Source of the DNA: Propionibacteriaceae bacterium
GTDB taxonomy: Bacteria > Actinomycetota > Actinomycetes > Propionibacteriales > Propionibacteriaceae
DNA: 64,000 nt
NCBI GenBank assembly: GCA_031261455.1
Contig: JAISJP010000016.1
Location: 62,001 to 126,000, forward strand
Reading direction: 5' to 3'
This document shows, one piece after another, positions 29,514-40,037 of the stretch. The notes beneath the pieces are model-generated. The model ran no database searches, was not told the origin of the DNA, and saw only the letters and a program-made list of their open reading frames with translations. The first letter of the stretch is position 1. Each line of letters starts with the position of its first letter. A program made the translations under genes and the position numbers.

Positions 29514-29642
29514 CGCGTGTTCCCTTCGGGAATCCGCGGGCCTCACGCTGAAGCGTTCGGCCGATTTGCGGGCGGACAGTCCACCGGACTGTCCGCTGCT
29601 AACCGCAAACCCCCTCACGGGTTCAAGTCCCGCTAGAAACAT

Positions 29643-29678
29643 AAATTGGCTGGGGCCCGAACGGGCCCCAGCCAATTT
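29643..29678. terminator. Long perfect inverted repeat downstream of tRNA-Arg (bidirectional terminator-like)
   Basis: AAATTGGCTGGGGCCCG-AA-CGGGCCCCAGCCAATTT. Confidence 0.75.
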
Positions 29679-29679
29679 G

Positions 29680-29752
29680 CGCGCCTGGAGGGACTTGAAC
29701 CCCCAACCTCCTGATCCGTAGTCAGGTGCTCTATCCATTAAGCTACAGGCGC
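29680..29752 (-). tRNA. tRNA-Arg(ACG)
   Basis: Reverse complement GCGCCTGTAGCTTAATGGATAGAGCACCTGACTACGGATCAGGAGGTTGGGGGTTCAAGTCCCTCCAGGCGC. Confidence 0.93.
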
Positions 29753-30039
29753 TGGTTACCCCAAACGGGGCAAGCACATATTTTACCGCAACTCGGGGGG
29801 ACATCCAAAAGGAGTTGCTGGTTGACCGTCTGATGACGTCGCACGTGAGACTCGGGGACAGCCAAGAAGAGACGGCAGTGCTGGAGTGTTTGTGTCACCA
29901 AGTAGACAAACTGAGTACCTTGGCCTGCGACGGTGATATCGTGAAGTTAGGTGTCCGCCAGAGACATCAAATGTTGGTCTTGCGCTGCAGGGCCGAGCAA
30001 TTCAACGCCCACGAACGACGAAGAAGTCGAGGTTTTCTT

Positions 30040-31857
30040 ATGAGCATTCCCACACGCGGCACCCTACCTGAACTTGAGTCGATCACGGCTTGGGTCAATA
30101 GCATCGCCGAGTTGACCAAGCCGGACGCCATCGAGTATTGCGACGGCAGCGAAGAGGAGTGGCAGCGTCTCATCGACCTGCTGGTCGGCAAGGGGACGGT
30201 CATTAGGCTGAACCCGGACAAGAAGCCGAACTCCATCTACGCCATCACCGACCCGGACGATGTTGCCCGCGTCGAGGCCCGCACGTTCATCTGCTCTGAG
30301 AAGGAAGAGGACGCCGGTCCCACCAACAACTGGGTGGCTCCCGCGCAGATGAAAGCCACACTCAACGGCCTGTTCGACGGCGCGATGAAGGGCCGCACGC
30401 TGTACGTCGTGCCGTTCTGCATGGGCCCGTTGGACGCCGACGACCCGAAGTTTGGCATCGAGATCACCGACTCCGCGTACGTGGTGCTGTCCATGAAGAT
30501 TATGACAGTGATGGGCGCTGACGCACTCGCCGAGATGATCAAGCGTGGCGGCAAGTTCGTCCCCGCCGTGCACTCCGTGGGTGCACCGCTTGAGCCCGGC
30601 CAGGTGGACGTCCACTGGCCCTGCAACAAGGAAAAGTACATCACCCACTTCCCTGAGACCCGCGAAATCTGGTCATACGGCTCCGGCTACGGCGGCAACT
30701 CGCTGCTGGGCAAGAAGTGCTACGCGCTGCGCATCGCCTCCGTGCTGGGTCGCGACGAGGGTTGGATGGCCGAGCATATGCTCATCCTGAAGCTCACCAA
30801 CCCCGAAGGTAAGAGCTTCAACATCTGCGCCGCGTTCCCGTCCGCCTGTGGCAAGACAAACCTTGCCATGCTGGAACCAAACCTGCCCGGTTGGAAAGCC
30901 GAGACACTGGGCGACGACATCGCCTGGCTGCGTCCCGGCCCCGACGGTCGGCTGTACGCGGTTAACCCCGAGAACGGCTTCTTTGGCGTCGCCCCCGGCA
31001 CCAGCTACGTCACCAACCCGAACGCGATGCGCACCGCCGATGCGGGCAACTCCATCTTCACTAACGTTGGCCTCACCGATGACGGCGACGTCTGGTGGGA
31101 GGGCATGGGTGAGCCTCCGGAGCACCTGACCGACTGGCACGGCAACTCATGGACCCCCGCAGACGGTGCCGCTGGCAACCCGGCCGCGCATCCGAACTCG
31201 CGTTTCTGCACCCCGATTTTGCAGTGCCCAATCCTCGCCCCTGAGCACGAACTGCCCAACGGCGTGCCGATTGACGCCATGATCTTCGGCGGACGTCGCC
31301 CGTCCACCATCCCGCTGGTCAACCAGTCCCGCAGTTGGGCGCACGGCGTGTTCATGGGTGCCACCTGCTCGTCCGAGACCACAGCCGCCGCCACCGGTGC
31401 AGTCGGCGTGGTGCGTCGTGACCCCATGGCGATGCTGCCGTTCATCGGCTACCACGTGGCGGACTACTTCCAGCACTGGCTCGACATGGCCGAGCAGCAG
31501 GGCGAAGACAACCTGCCGAAGATCTTCTACGTCAACTGGTTCCGCAAGGGCGACGACGGCAAGTTCCTGTGGCCCGGCTTCGGCGACAACGCCCGCGTGC
31601 TCAAGTGGATCACCCAGCGGATCGAGGGCACGGTTGACGCCATCGAGTCCCCGATCGGTCTGCTGCCCAACGCCGCCGACATCGACGTGTCCGGTCTCGA
31701 CCTACCCGAAGGTGCCATCGAGACGCTGACCGCGTTCGACAAGGACGGATGGGCCGCCGAAGTACCGCTGATCGAAGAGTGGTTCGCCAAAATCGGTGAC
31801 AAGATCCCTGCCGAGTTGCTTGCCGAGAAGGACATCCTGGCCGCCGCCGTGGAGTGA
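30040..31857 (+). CDS. pckG: Phosphoenolpyruvate carboxykinase (GTP)
   Basis: [16 protein letters not shown]-loop and full-length similarity pattern. Confidence 0.97.
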   Translation: MSIPTRGTLPELESITAWVNSIAELTKPDAIEYCDGSEEEWQRLIDLLVGKGTVIRLNPDKKPNSIYAITDPDDVARVEARTFICSEKEEDAGPTNNWVAPAQMKATLNGLFDGAMKGRTLYVVPFCMGPLDADDPKFGIEITDSAYVVLSMKIMTVMGADALAEMIKRGGKFVPAVHSVGAPLEPGQVDVHWPCNKEKYITHFPETREIWSYGSGYGGNSLLGKKCYALRIASVLGRDEGWMAEHMLILKLTNPEGKSFNICAAFPSACGKTNLAMLEPNLPGWKAETLGDDIAWLRPGPDGRLYAVNPENGFFGVAPGTSYVTNPNAMRTADAGNSIFTNVGLTDDGDVWWEGMGEPPEHLTDWHGNSWTPADGAAGNPAAHPNSRFCTPILQCPILAPEHELPNGVPIDAMIFGGRRPSTIPLVNQSRSWAHGVFMGATCSSETTAAATGAVGVVRRDPMAMLPFIGYHVADYFQHWLDMAEQQGEDNLPKIFYVNWFRKGDDGKFLWPGFGDNARVLKWITQRIEGTVDAIESPIGLLPNAADIDVSGLDLPEGAIETLTAFDKDGWAAEVPLIEEWFAKIGDKIPAELLAEKDILAAAVE

Positions 31858-31891
31858 GTGGCCGCGAACGTGCAGTGGCATAATTGCACTC

Positions 31892-32455
31892 ATGAGTGAT
31901 GTGCTTGTTGTCATCGACCTGCAGACTGCGGTTCTTGCCACCTGCGACCAGACCGAGAAGGTACTAGCCAACACTGCGTTCCTGCTGAAGAAGGCGCGCA
32001 CGGAGGGCGTACCGGTGGTGTTTGTGCAGCATGATGAGTCGTCCGGAATGGTGCGTGGCAGCGACGGGTGGCAGATACCGGAGTGCATCGCCCCAACAGC
32101 CGCCGAGCCGCGAGTCTTCAAGCGCTATCGCGATTCGTTTGCGAACACAGACCTAGCCGAAGTCCTCGCGTCTCTCGCGGTCCCTGGGCAGCGTCAGCGA
32201 CTCGTCATCGTCGGCGCAAAGTCGAACAACTGCGTGGTGACTACCGCGGTCAGCGCACTCGCCCGCAGCTACGATGTGGAGCTTGTCACCGACGCACACA
32301 CCACGTCACCGCTAGACCTGCCGTCTGGGCGTCTCACCGGGGTGCAGATCAGCGATGCCGTCAACCAGTACTTCGTCAACACGGCTCCGCACTCTGCCTA
32401 TCCGGGAGTACTGGCCACCACCACAACGACGTCCGAACTCGCATTCGACAAGTAG
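31892..32455 (+). CDS. Isochorismatase-family hydrolase
   Basis: VLVVIDLQTAVL...VIVGAKSNNCVVTTA. Confidence 0.9.
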   Translation: MSDVLVVIDLQTAVLATCDQTEKVLANTAFLLKKARTEGVPVVFVQHDESSGMVRGSDGWQIPECIAPTAAEPRVFKRYRDSFANTDLAEVLASLAVPGQRQRLVIVGAKSNNCVVTTAVSALARSYDVELVTDAHTTSPLDLPSGRLTGVQISDAVNQYFVNTAPHSAYPGVLATTTTTSELAFDK

Positions 32456-32653
32456 CTCCGAGGCTGCCGTCCTCGGCTCGCCATCGTGACCGTCCGGCAA
32501 CAGGCAAAACCCTCGGGCGGACGCTCATACGCGATGGGTAGCACTCCCCTGTCAGCGGAGGTTGCGCGCCCGCGTATTGACCCGCAGAGTCCGGTAGCAT
32601 ACAACTTAAGAACTAAAGCGCGAGACGCCACATAAAAGGAGGCGAGCAGTCGG

Positions 32654-33169
32654 ATGACAACATTCATCATCGTTGCAGTCCTCGGAGTGGTGATCTTGTT
32701 GGGGTCGCTGGTGTTGGACGGCGTGTTCGACGCGATGGACCTCGATTTTCTGGGTTCGGGCATCTTCTCGGGGGCGTCAATTGGTGGGTTCATCTCTGGC
32801 ACCGGGTTGGGTGGCGTCATTGGCAGCTCACTTGGGTGGCCGCCGATCTTGGCTCTGGTGCTGGGGTTGGGCGTCGGTACCGTGATCGGCTACTTGGCTG
32901 TCTTCGCATATCGTCTGCTGAAGAACTCCGAAGACCCGCAGGCGTCATTCTCCCTGGAACAGTTGACCGGCACCACTGCCGTGGTCACTGGAGTGGCGGG
33001 TGACGGCTACCAGGCGCTCGTCCGCGCCACGTACTTGGGCAGTCCGCGCACGTTCTCTGCGCTGAGTGCCCAGCAACTGGTGGTTGGTCAGCAGGTTTAC
33101 ATCATTGAAGTTCTCAACACTGACACGGTCCGCGTAGCCGTGATCGGTGAACTGCCACATTACGCATAG
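32654..33169 (+). CDS. NfeD-like membrane protein
   Basis: TM helices plus C-terminal OB-like segment, immediately upstream of flotillin. Confidence 0.65.
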   Translation: MTTFIIVAVLGVVILLGSLVLDGVFDAMDLDFLGSGIFSGASIGGFISGTGLGGVIGSSLGWPPILALVLGLGVGTVIGYLAVFAYRLLKNSEDPQASFSLEQLTGTTAVVTGVAGDGYQALVRATYLGSPRTFSALSAQQLVVGQQVYIIEVLNTDTVRVAVIGELPHYA

Positions 33170-33189
33170 ATTACGAAGGGCCATACACC

Positions 33190-34701
33190 ATGCAGGATGA
33201 ACAGTCATATTTAATTGCCGCCGCTGTCAGCATAGTGATCGTAGTGGTGCTGGTGGCACTGCTCATCGCGTCGCGATATCGTATCCCTGACGCCAACGAG
33301 GCACTGGTCATCACCGGCTCCAAGGGCAAGACGCCCGTTGGTGAGCCGGCCCTAAAGATCGTCATCGGCTCCGGCGCGTTCATCATTCCGTTTATTCAGC
33401 GTTGCCGGGTGCTATCGCTGGACGCAACCGAGATCGCAATGCAGGTGCCAGAAGGCGTGTCGAAAGACAATATCAAGGTAGTTGTGGACGCAGTCGCGCT
33501 CGCCAAGATCGACGGCACCCCCGAGGGTGTGCGGGCCGCAGCTCAGCGCTTCCTTGGGCGCGAGGACGAGATTCCGCGTATCATCCGCTCCATCCTTGCC
33601 GGTGCCCTGCGTGGTGTGGTGGGCAACATGACCATCGAAGAGATGCTTCGTGACCGCGAAGGTCTGGCAGCCAAGATTCAGGAGGCCGCATCGTCGGCCC
33701 TGTCAGACGCCGGTTTGCGCGTCGACACCCTACAGATCAACGGCATCGCCACAGACCCGCCGGACTACATCACCAACCTAGGCCGCCCGCAGGCCGCGCA
33801 GGTACGCAAGACCGCAGAGGTGGCCGAAGCGGAGAACGAGCAGCAGTCGGCACGCGCCCGCGCCGAGGCTCGCGTAAAGATCGCCGCCGCCAACAAAGAG
33901 GCCCAGCTTCGCGAGGCCGAGTTCCTGAAGGAGACCGCAGAGGCCGAGGCCGAGGCTGTCGCCGTGGGACCTAAGACGAAGGCCGCACAGGATGCGCTCA
34001 TCACACAGGCCGAACAGGCCAACGCCGAGCAGAAGGTCGCCCTCACGCGCTTGACCCTCGACTCCGAGGTGCGCGCCAAGGCTGACGCCGATCTGTACGC
34101 CGCGCAGAAGCGTGCAGACGCGTCCCTCTACACCGCAGAGAAGGATGCTGCGGCCCGCGCCGTCGTCATCACTCAGCAGGGCAAGGCAGACGCCGAGGCG
34201 AGCCGTGCCAAGGGCCAGGCCGAGGCCGACGTCAAGGCCGCGATCCTGCGACAGCAGGGCTTGGGCGAGGCCGAAGCCACCGAGGCCAAGGGTCGCGCAG
34301 AGGCTGAGGCGATTCGCGCCAAGGGCTTGGCAGAGGCCGAGACCAAGGAGAAGTTGGCAAAGGCGTACGAGATGTACGGTCAGCAGGCCGTCATCGACCG
34401 CGTGCTGCAGGCGCTACCGCTCATGCTGGAAGCCGCCGCAAAGCCGCTCGGCAACATCGACTCCATCACGGTGCTCGGTGACTCGGAGGGTGCCTCTGGG
34501 GTGCCGAAACTCGCCACCGACACCCTGGTCAAGCTGCCCGCCATCGTCAAGTCCGCCACTGGCCTGGACATCACCGGACTGTTCTCAAAGTGGTTCGAAG
34601 AAGAGATGAACTCTCAGCCCACGCCGCCAGCGGCACCTGGGCGAATTGCGCGAGTTGCGACAACACCGGCTCCGGTGGTCATTGATGAGGGCGCCAAGTA
34701 G
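33190..34701 (+). CDS. Flotillin/SPFH-domain protein
   Basis: SPFH region and EA-rich coiled coil (AEAEAVAVGPKTKAAQDAL...). Confidence 0.9.
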   Translation: MQDEQSYLIAAAVSIVIVVVLVALLIASRYRIPDANEALVITGSKGKTPVGEPALKIVIGSGAFIIPFIQRCRVLSLDATEIAMQVPEGVSKDNIKVVVDAVALAKIDGTPEGVRAAAQRFLGREDEIPRIIRSILAGALRGVVGNMTIEEMLRDREGLAAKIQEAASSALSDAGLRVDTLQINGIATDPPDYITNLGRPQAAQVRKTAEVAEAENEQQSARARAEARVKIAAANKEAQLREAEFLKETAEAEAEAVAVGPKTKAAQDALITQAEQANAEQKVALTRLTLDSEVRAKADADLYAAQKRADASLYTAEKDAAARAVVITQQGKADAEASRAKGQAEADVKAAILRQQGLGEAEATEAKGRAEAEAIRAKGLAEAETKEKLAKAYEMYGQQAVIDRVLQALPLMLEAAAKPLGNIDSITVLGDSEGASGVPKLATDTLVKLPAIVKSATGLDITGLFSKWFEEEMNSQPTPPAAPGRIARVATTPAPVVIDEGAK

Positions 34702-34722
34702 CCTCGGTATCACATAGATCAC

Positions 34723-34769
34723 AAAGCTGAGGGCCTCACTGCGATTGGTAGTGAGGCCCTCAGCTTTTT
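34723..34769 (+). terminator. Intrinsic terminator after flotillin gene
   Basis: AAAGCTGAGGGCCTCACT...AGTGAGGCCCTCAGCTTTTT. Confidence 0.9.
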
Positions 34770-34903
34770 GGAAGTCCCGTGCAGGTCAGCACTCATTAGG
34801 GAGCACCCTGTCAATGTCGTGGGAACCCGACTGATTGGCGACGAGCAACAGTTCGCAACAAGCCCTGGCGTCAGTGCTGGGGCGCGGCAGCATCCCTCAA
34901 TGG

Positions 34904-35458
34904 CTAGGCGGCGCGCTCCCAGAACATCAACTGGTCGGGGTCGTCGGCCGTCGCGGCAGGCAGGGTTAGTTGTAACGTTCCATCAGGGAGTAGGTCTGTC
35001 TCGGCAGGTTCAAGACCCAGGGTGATGGTGATGTGCGTGGCAGACGCGAAGGTCCACGTGCCCGGCTCCGTGATCGTGTCCTCGCCGTTACCTAAGGCAA
35101 TGATCACCACGCCCGTGTCTTGAAGCGTCAACTCGCCGGTGACACCCGCCTGAGCCAGGTCGGCCGAGTTCCTTGTGACATCCCCCTGTTGCATGCCCGC
35201 CAACGTCCATATGCCCACGAAGGCGGCGCGCACATCCTCAGGGAGCGGGCCGAAATCAGTAGGCGTTGAGGGGACAGCAGACGTTACTGCTGTGGTTGGC
35301 GGAAGCGTTGGCTGCGTCGGCGGTGCGGATGTGACGGATGACCCAGACGTGCCCGCTGTCGGGTTGTCGGCAGGGTCATCTGACGTGCATCCACCGACAC
35401 TAAGCAGCGCAACCAACGCAACCGTTGCCGTAGCCGTCGTCTTTCCAAGAATTCGCAT
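34904..35458 (-). CDS. Lipoprotein of unknown function
   Basis: Lipobox LLSVGGC, Thr/Pro-rich linker. Confidence 0.7.
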   Translation of the reverse strand: MRILGKTTATATVALVALLSVGGCTSDDPADNPTAGTSGSSVTSAPPTQPTLPPTTAVTSAVPSTPTDFGPLPEDVRAAFVGIWTLAGMQQGDVTRNSADLAQAGVTGELTLQDTGVVIIALGNGEDTITEPGTWTFASATHITITLGLEPAETDLLPDGTLQLTLPAATADDPDQLMFWERAA

Positions 35459-35524
35459 ATCCTCTTCAACCTTTCCGTCCCACAACTCCCTCACACTACC
35501 CCGTTCAGGTGCGATACTTGAAGC

Positions 35525-36307
35525 ATGGCCGAACAACTTACAATCGACATTGCACCCGAAATCTCGATGATCACGCTCAATAACCCCGGGAAACGCAACG
35601 CGCTGTCGTACGCGATGATGCGCGAAATCACCGAAGCGTTTGCGGAAGTTGGCAAGACAAACACCCTTGCGGTCGTGCTGGCCGCTGCCGGTCCGGTGTT
35701 CTCTGCCGGACACAACCTCGGCGAGATGGTCGGGTTGACCTACCCACAAGCTCGGACGGTGTTTGACGCCTGCATCGAGATGATCGAAACGATGCAGTCC
35801 ATCCCGCAGCCGGTTATCGGGCGCATCCACGCCACCGCTGCCGCCGGAGGTTGTCAGTTGGCCGCCAGTTGCGACCTCGTCGTTGCCGCCGAGTCGGCCA
35901 CATTCTCGATGCCTGGTATCAAGCGGGGCCTGTTCTGCCACACGCCCCTGGTGGCAGTGAGCCGCGCCATCGGCGCCAAGAAGGCGCTTGAAATGGCGCT
36001 GACTGGGGACTCCATCACCGCTGCCGAGGCTGAGCGGTTAGGGCTGATCAACTACTGCGTCCCCGATGCTGAGCTGGACGAGGCGGTCGCCTCCCTAGCG
36101 CATCGCATTATCGACGACGGTTCCCCATTCGCCCGCGCCCTCGGCAAGAAGACGTTCTACGCGCAGATCGGCCTCACTCAGCCCAGCGCCTACGACCTAG
36201 CCGGCGAGATCGTTGCCTTGAACGCCACCCTGCCGGATGCGCAGGAAGGTTTCAAGTCGTTCATCGAGAAACGCAGCCCTGAGTTCAAGATGCTGCCAAA
36301 TGGGTGA
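35525..36307 (+). CDS. Enoyl-CoA hydratase/isomerase family protein
   Basis: ISMITLNNPGKRNALSYAMM; FSAGHNLGEM. Confidence 0.92.
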   Translation: MAEQLTIDIAPEISMITLNNPGKRNALSYAMMREITEAFAEVGKTNTLAVVLAAAGPVFSAGHNLGEMVGLTYPQARTVFDACIEMIETMQSIPQPVIGRIHATAAAGGCQLAASCDLVVAAESATFSMPGIKRGLFCHTPLVAVSRAIGAKKALEMALTGDSITAAEAERLGLINYCVPDAELDEAVASLAHRIIDDGSPFARALGKKTFYAQIGLTQPSAYDLAGEIVALNATLPDAQEGFKSFIEKRSPEFKMLPNG

Positions 36308-37346
36308 ACCCCCCAGTGAGAGACGCGACCTGCGGCTGTTGCCGAAGGCGCATCTGCATCTGCACTTCACGGGGAGTCTTGACCAACCCACCCTCGCTGA
36401 GCTGGCCGCCGAGGCGGGAGAGAAGCTGACCGACGAACTGCTCGACCCAGCAGCACTGGCGGTTCCGGCCACAGTGCGCGGTTGGTTCCGGTTCCAGCGA
36501 CTATATGACGTTGCCAGACGCACAGTCCGCAGCGAACACGCCATGCGTCGCGTCGTGCGACAGGCGGCCATCAATGACGCGGCGGAGGGGTCCGTGCGCC
36601 TGGAAATCCAGATTGACCCAACCAGCTACGCGCCCTACGTCGGCGGCATCATTGAGGCGCTAGAGATCGTGTTGGACGAGGCCCGGACCTCGTCCCAAGT
36701 CACGGGCGTGAGCATCGGCGTGATCGTGGCCGCGTCGCGAATCCGACACCCGATGGAGGCGCGCTCACTGGCGCGACTGGCCGTCAAACACATAGACGAC
36801 GGCGTGGTCGGCTTCGGCCTCAGCAACGACGAATGGTCCGGCAGCACACCGGAATGGGAGGGCGCGTTCCGCATCGCCCGCAACGCTGGACTGCCCGGCG
36901 TGCCCCACGGCGGCGAACTGCGCGGTGCCGACCACGTGCGTCAGGTGGTTGCCGCGCTGCATCCGGCCCGTCTAGGCCACGGCGTCCGCACAACTGAAGA
37001 CCCGCAGTTGCTAGAAGAGCTAGTCAAAGCCGGAATCGCGTTCGAAGTCTGTCCGTCATCCAACGTGCAGCTAGGAGTCTTCCCAGCGCTGGAAGACGTG
37101 CCCCTGCCACAACTGATCGCCGCCGGAGCCACCGTCGTCTTAGGTGCTGACGACCCCCTGTTGTTCCACGCCCGCCTGCTGGCCCAATACGAGCTGGCCC
37201 GCGAGGTCTTTGCCCTCACCGACCCCCAATTGGCCGCCCTAGCCCGCTCGTCCATCCGGGCATCCTTTGCCAGTGACTCCGACAAAGCTGGCTGGCTGGC
37301 CGACGTGGACACGTGGTTCGGCAAGCCGCCTGCGCCACCACACTAA
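36300..37346 (+). CDS. Adenosine deaminase family protein
   Basis: LPKAHLHLHFTGSL, PHGGELRG, GHGVRT, LGADDPLLF. Confidence 0.92.
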   Translation: MGEPPSERRDLRLLPKAHLHLHFTGSLDQPTLAELAAEAGEKLTDELLDPAALAVPATVRGWFRFQRLYDVARRTVRSEHAMRRVVRQAAINDAAEGSVRLEIQIDPTSYAPYVGGIIEALEIVLDEARTSSQVTGVSIGVIVAASRIRHPMEARSLARLAVKHIDDGVVGFGLSNDEWSGSTPEWEGAFRIARNAGLPGVPHGGELRGADHVRQVVAALHPARLGHGVRTTEDPQLLEELVKAGIAFEVCPSSNVQLGVFPALEDVPLPQLIAAGATVVLGADDPLLFHARLLAQYELAREVFALTDPQLAALARSSIRASFASDSDKAGWLADVDTWFGKPPAPPH

Positions 37347-37355
37347 GTGGCGGTT

Positions 37356-38225
37356 TCAGAGGGACCAGTCTTCACAGCCGAGTCGTTGTGAGAGGAGCCT
37401 AAGCTGAGCGTGACGGGCGTCATAGTCTGGCAAGGTGGCTCTGACTAGGGCGTAGAAGGCGGCAGAGTGGTTCATGTGCTTGGTGTGAGCCAGCTCGTGA
37501 ACTACCACGGCGTCAATGATGTCGTCCTCAGCCATGCAAAGCCGCCAACTGAAGTTGAGGCGGTAGGTCTTCTCGGTCGAAGTTGAGCTTGAGGTCAGGC
37601 TTGTCGTTCTTGGGGAGTGCGTCCGACCTAGGATGGACGCATGGCCGGACCCACGCGGTGCCGTCCCGTCGAGGTTGATGGGTGTCCGATGTGTCACGGC
37701 CGAGCAGGAGCCCCAACGGCTCATCGCTTGGGTGATCGTCACGCTGGCTGGCATCTGGCCTACGACTTTGGCGAAGTGCGTCACCCGCTGCGTGAGGAAC
37801 GGCTTAGCGCACGACTTGTAAAGCCTGATCACGTTGTGTTTGAGCGTCGGCTCGTCACACCCGGGCGGCATGTGGAACCCTTGGTCGTCACGCCACGTGC
37901 ACTTGGTGGGGCTGTCGCCCAGCAGCGGATACTCCTGGCCTCGCCACAACAGCATCGAGCCGTAGGTGATGACGAACTGCTGCCTCTTGGCGGCGGCCTC
38001 CTGCGCGAGCGCAAGTTTGCTGGTGATCCACCTCTGTTTGGACTCCACAAACTGGTCGATCTCAGATTTCGCGGCCCGATGTGGCGCACGGACCACCACG
38101 ACAGCGTCGCGAATTGAGATGCTGATGCTCTTGCGCGACGCCCGGATCAGCGTGTAGTCCATGGCGCGTTCCGTTCTTGGCAGGCTTGCAGGCGGGGTCC
38201 GAGAGAGCCGGATGGGAATACCCAA
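37356..38225 (-). CDS. YgjP-like/DUF45 metallopeptidase with unusual central insertion
   Basis: SRWGSCS and VVVHELAHTKHMNHSAAFYALV motifs. Confidence 0.85.
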   Translation of the reverse strand: MGIPIRLSRTPPASLPRTERAMDYTLIRASRKSISISIRDAVVVVRAPHRAAKSEIDQFVESKQRWITSKLALAQEAAAKRQQFVITYGSMLLWRGQEYPLLGDSPTKCTWRDDQGFHMPPGCDEPTLKHNVIRLYKSCAKPFLTQRVTHFAKVVGQMPASVTITQAMSRWGSCSAVTHRTPINLDGTAPRGSGHASILGRTHSPRTTSLTSSSTSTEKTYRLNFSWRLCMAEDDIIDAVVVHELAHTKHMNHSAAFYALVRATLPDYDARHAQLRLLSQRLGCEDWSL

Positions 38226-38327
38226 AGTTTATCGCATGGGATGCAGGGCGAGCTTTTCAAAAAAGTTATCCACAGATTTCAGAGGGTATGGTGCTCTAAA
38301 CGTTGCAGGTGTGTAAGGGTATGTCTT

Positions 38328-38912
38328 ATGCAAAAACATGACGGCAAAACGCGCCCCAGCAGAGCTGCTGGATGGCGCAAGACAGGACGGGCTGCTGCTA
38401 CGGCAGTCTTGGCAGGGCTCCTTCTGGCTGGTTGTTCTCACGAGCCAACCCCAGAAGAAGTCTGGGAAACAGAGATGGCACAGCTACTGGCGGCAGGCGA
38501 GGAGGTATATCGGGAGTTTGATGCCGCAGAGCTAGCGCTGGCTAACAGCGGAGGCGCCGAAACGCTCCCTGCAGAGTTCCACGAGTGGTTGACTGACAAC
38601 AATTTCGCCGCCGAGGAGCAATACATGCGCGCGCTCTGGGCTGATGGCATCCATGTCACAGGCGAACCCCATGACGAGATGACTGACTTCATTTTTGCGG
38701 ACGGTGTTGAACTGCGACCCACCACTTACATGGTGGTCTACGCGTGCGGAAAAGAATGGGGAGGAATCACGACCGACAAAGAAGGGACGGTGCGCTACGA
38801 GGGTCAGTTGACGACATATCGGCGCACGCTCTGGTTCACCAAGGATGGTCCAGACCTCCAAATCAAGATCGAATGGCTCAAAGACGAATGGGGGCAAACA
38901 TGCGACATCTAA
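38328..38912 (+). CDS. Lipoprotein of unknown function
   Basis: Lipobox LAGLLLAGC. Confidence 0.6.
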   Translation: MQKHDGKTRPSRAAGWRKTGRAAATAVLAGLLLAGCSHEPTPEEVWETEMAQLLAAGEEVYREFDAAELALANSGGAETLPAEFHEWLTDNNFAAEEQYMRALWADGIHVTGEPHDEMTDFIFADGVELRPTTYMVVYACGKEWGGITTDKEGTVRYEGQLTTYRRTLWFTKDGPDLQIKIEWLKDEWGQTCDI

Positions 38913-39817
38913 GGACGCTGACTGCAACAGCGATTGCGGTTGCGCTCGCGTTTGGAGGAATGACCCCAAGTGGAGTCCAAGCTGATACAGGCAATACATG
39001 CTTCGACGACAGAGGCCGACCTCAGCAAGACTCATCAGTCTGCGCCACTGGTAATGATGTTTCGATTGGCGTGACGGTCACTGACCCCGGAAGTGGCGGA
39101 GGCACCGGTACCGGGGGTGGCACCACCACCGGAGGCGGAGGTAGTGGTGGCAACATCGAACCCACCCGGTGGGAAACCGGTCAAGAAACATTCGCCAACG
39201 TCGCCACGGGACTCTACTGCATCCACTACTGGTCCGACGGAACCCAATCCAGGACATCCGGACCATGCCCAGCAACACCAGAACCAGAAACCGGTAGTGG
39301 AACTGGCGAACCAGACCCAGGACCCACCACCGAGGAAATTGTGCGTCAAGCGTTGCTACAAGTCACTTTGCCTGGAACCACACCTATACTCTCCCCAAAT
39401 CCAGCGAAGAACGAGTGGGGAGCCTTGGCAGTGAACTTCCCAATCTGGATAGACGGCAAGAAGCCCACCACCGTCAACGAAACAGTCACGCAAGATGGAA
39501 TCACGATCACGTTGATGGCTCAGCCGTTGATCTACACGGTCAAGATGGGTGAAGGTAACCCATTCACATGTGCAGAGTTCCGTTCCAGAGGCAGCTGGAA
39601 CAAGTGGCAAGACAAGTCGCCAGTCTGCGGCTACACCTACAAACGCAAAGGTACCTACAACCCCTCAATCACCATCACATGGAAGATCAGCTACACCACA
39701 TCCACAGGAGACACGGGCGAGTTCTACCACAAGGGCACACCAACCAACACGGCAGAACCGTTGGAGATCATCGAACTCGTATCCGTCATCGTCTTCGATC
39801 CCAACGAAAACCCCTAA
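38900..39817 (+). CDS. Secreted protein of unknown function with Gly/Thr-rich linker
   Basis: Signal peptide, GSGGGTGTGGGTTTGGGGSGG linker. Confidence 0.6.
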   Translation: MRHLRTLTATAIAVALAFGGMTPSGVQADTGNTCFDDRGRPQQDSSVCATGNDVSIGVTVTDPGSGGGTGTGGGTTTGGGGSGGNIEPTRWETGQETFANVATGLYCIHYWSDGTQSRTSGPCPATPEPETGSGTGEPDPGPTTEEIVRQALLQVTLPGTTPILSPNPAKNEWGALAVNFPIWIDGKKPTTVNETVTQDGITITLMAQPLIYTVKMGEGNPFTCAEFRSRGSWNKWQDKSPVCGYTYKRKGTYNPSITITWKISYTTSTGDTGEFYHKGTPTNTAEPLEIIELVSVIVFDPNENP

Positions 39818-40037
39818 TGCGTCTCTCCCCGGCGACGGAACTTCGAGCAAACGGCACCTGAACTGTCTAAGTCACAGACTGCTGGATAGACTCACCTCCA
39901 ACTGCTGGATTGCGCTCCAACTGACGTCACGAAAAGAGAAATACAAGCGCGGACGAGACAGCCGACCCCAAAGGGGAACGGGCAGTATGCGACACGTCCC
40001 GCATCCGGAGGGTCGACTTTCAACCCCCAGAGGACTC

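Noticed and set aside
29581-29640. Second tRNA-like 3' end (CACGGGTTCAAGTCCCGCTAGAAAC) on the + strand
   Set aside because: T-arm-like only; no matching 5' acceptor GTTTCTA upstream and the region is occupied by the nested hairpin, so not called a tRNA.
29481-29804. 107-aa minus-strand ORF over tRNA-Arg
   Set aside because: Covers a tRNA, its terminator and the hairpin; no protein family pattern.
30064-30648. Minus-strand ORFs across pckG
   Set aside because: Overlap a clear pckG coding sequence; antisense shadows.
38267-38275. Perfect DnaA box TTATCCACA
   Set aside because: Single copy in an intergenic region with no cluster or AT-rich unwinding element; not evidence of an origin.
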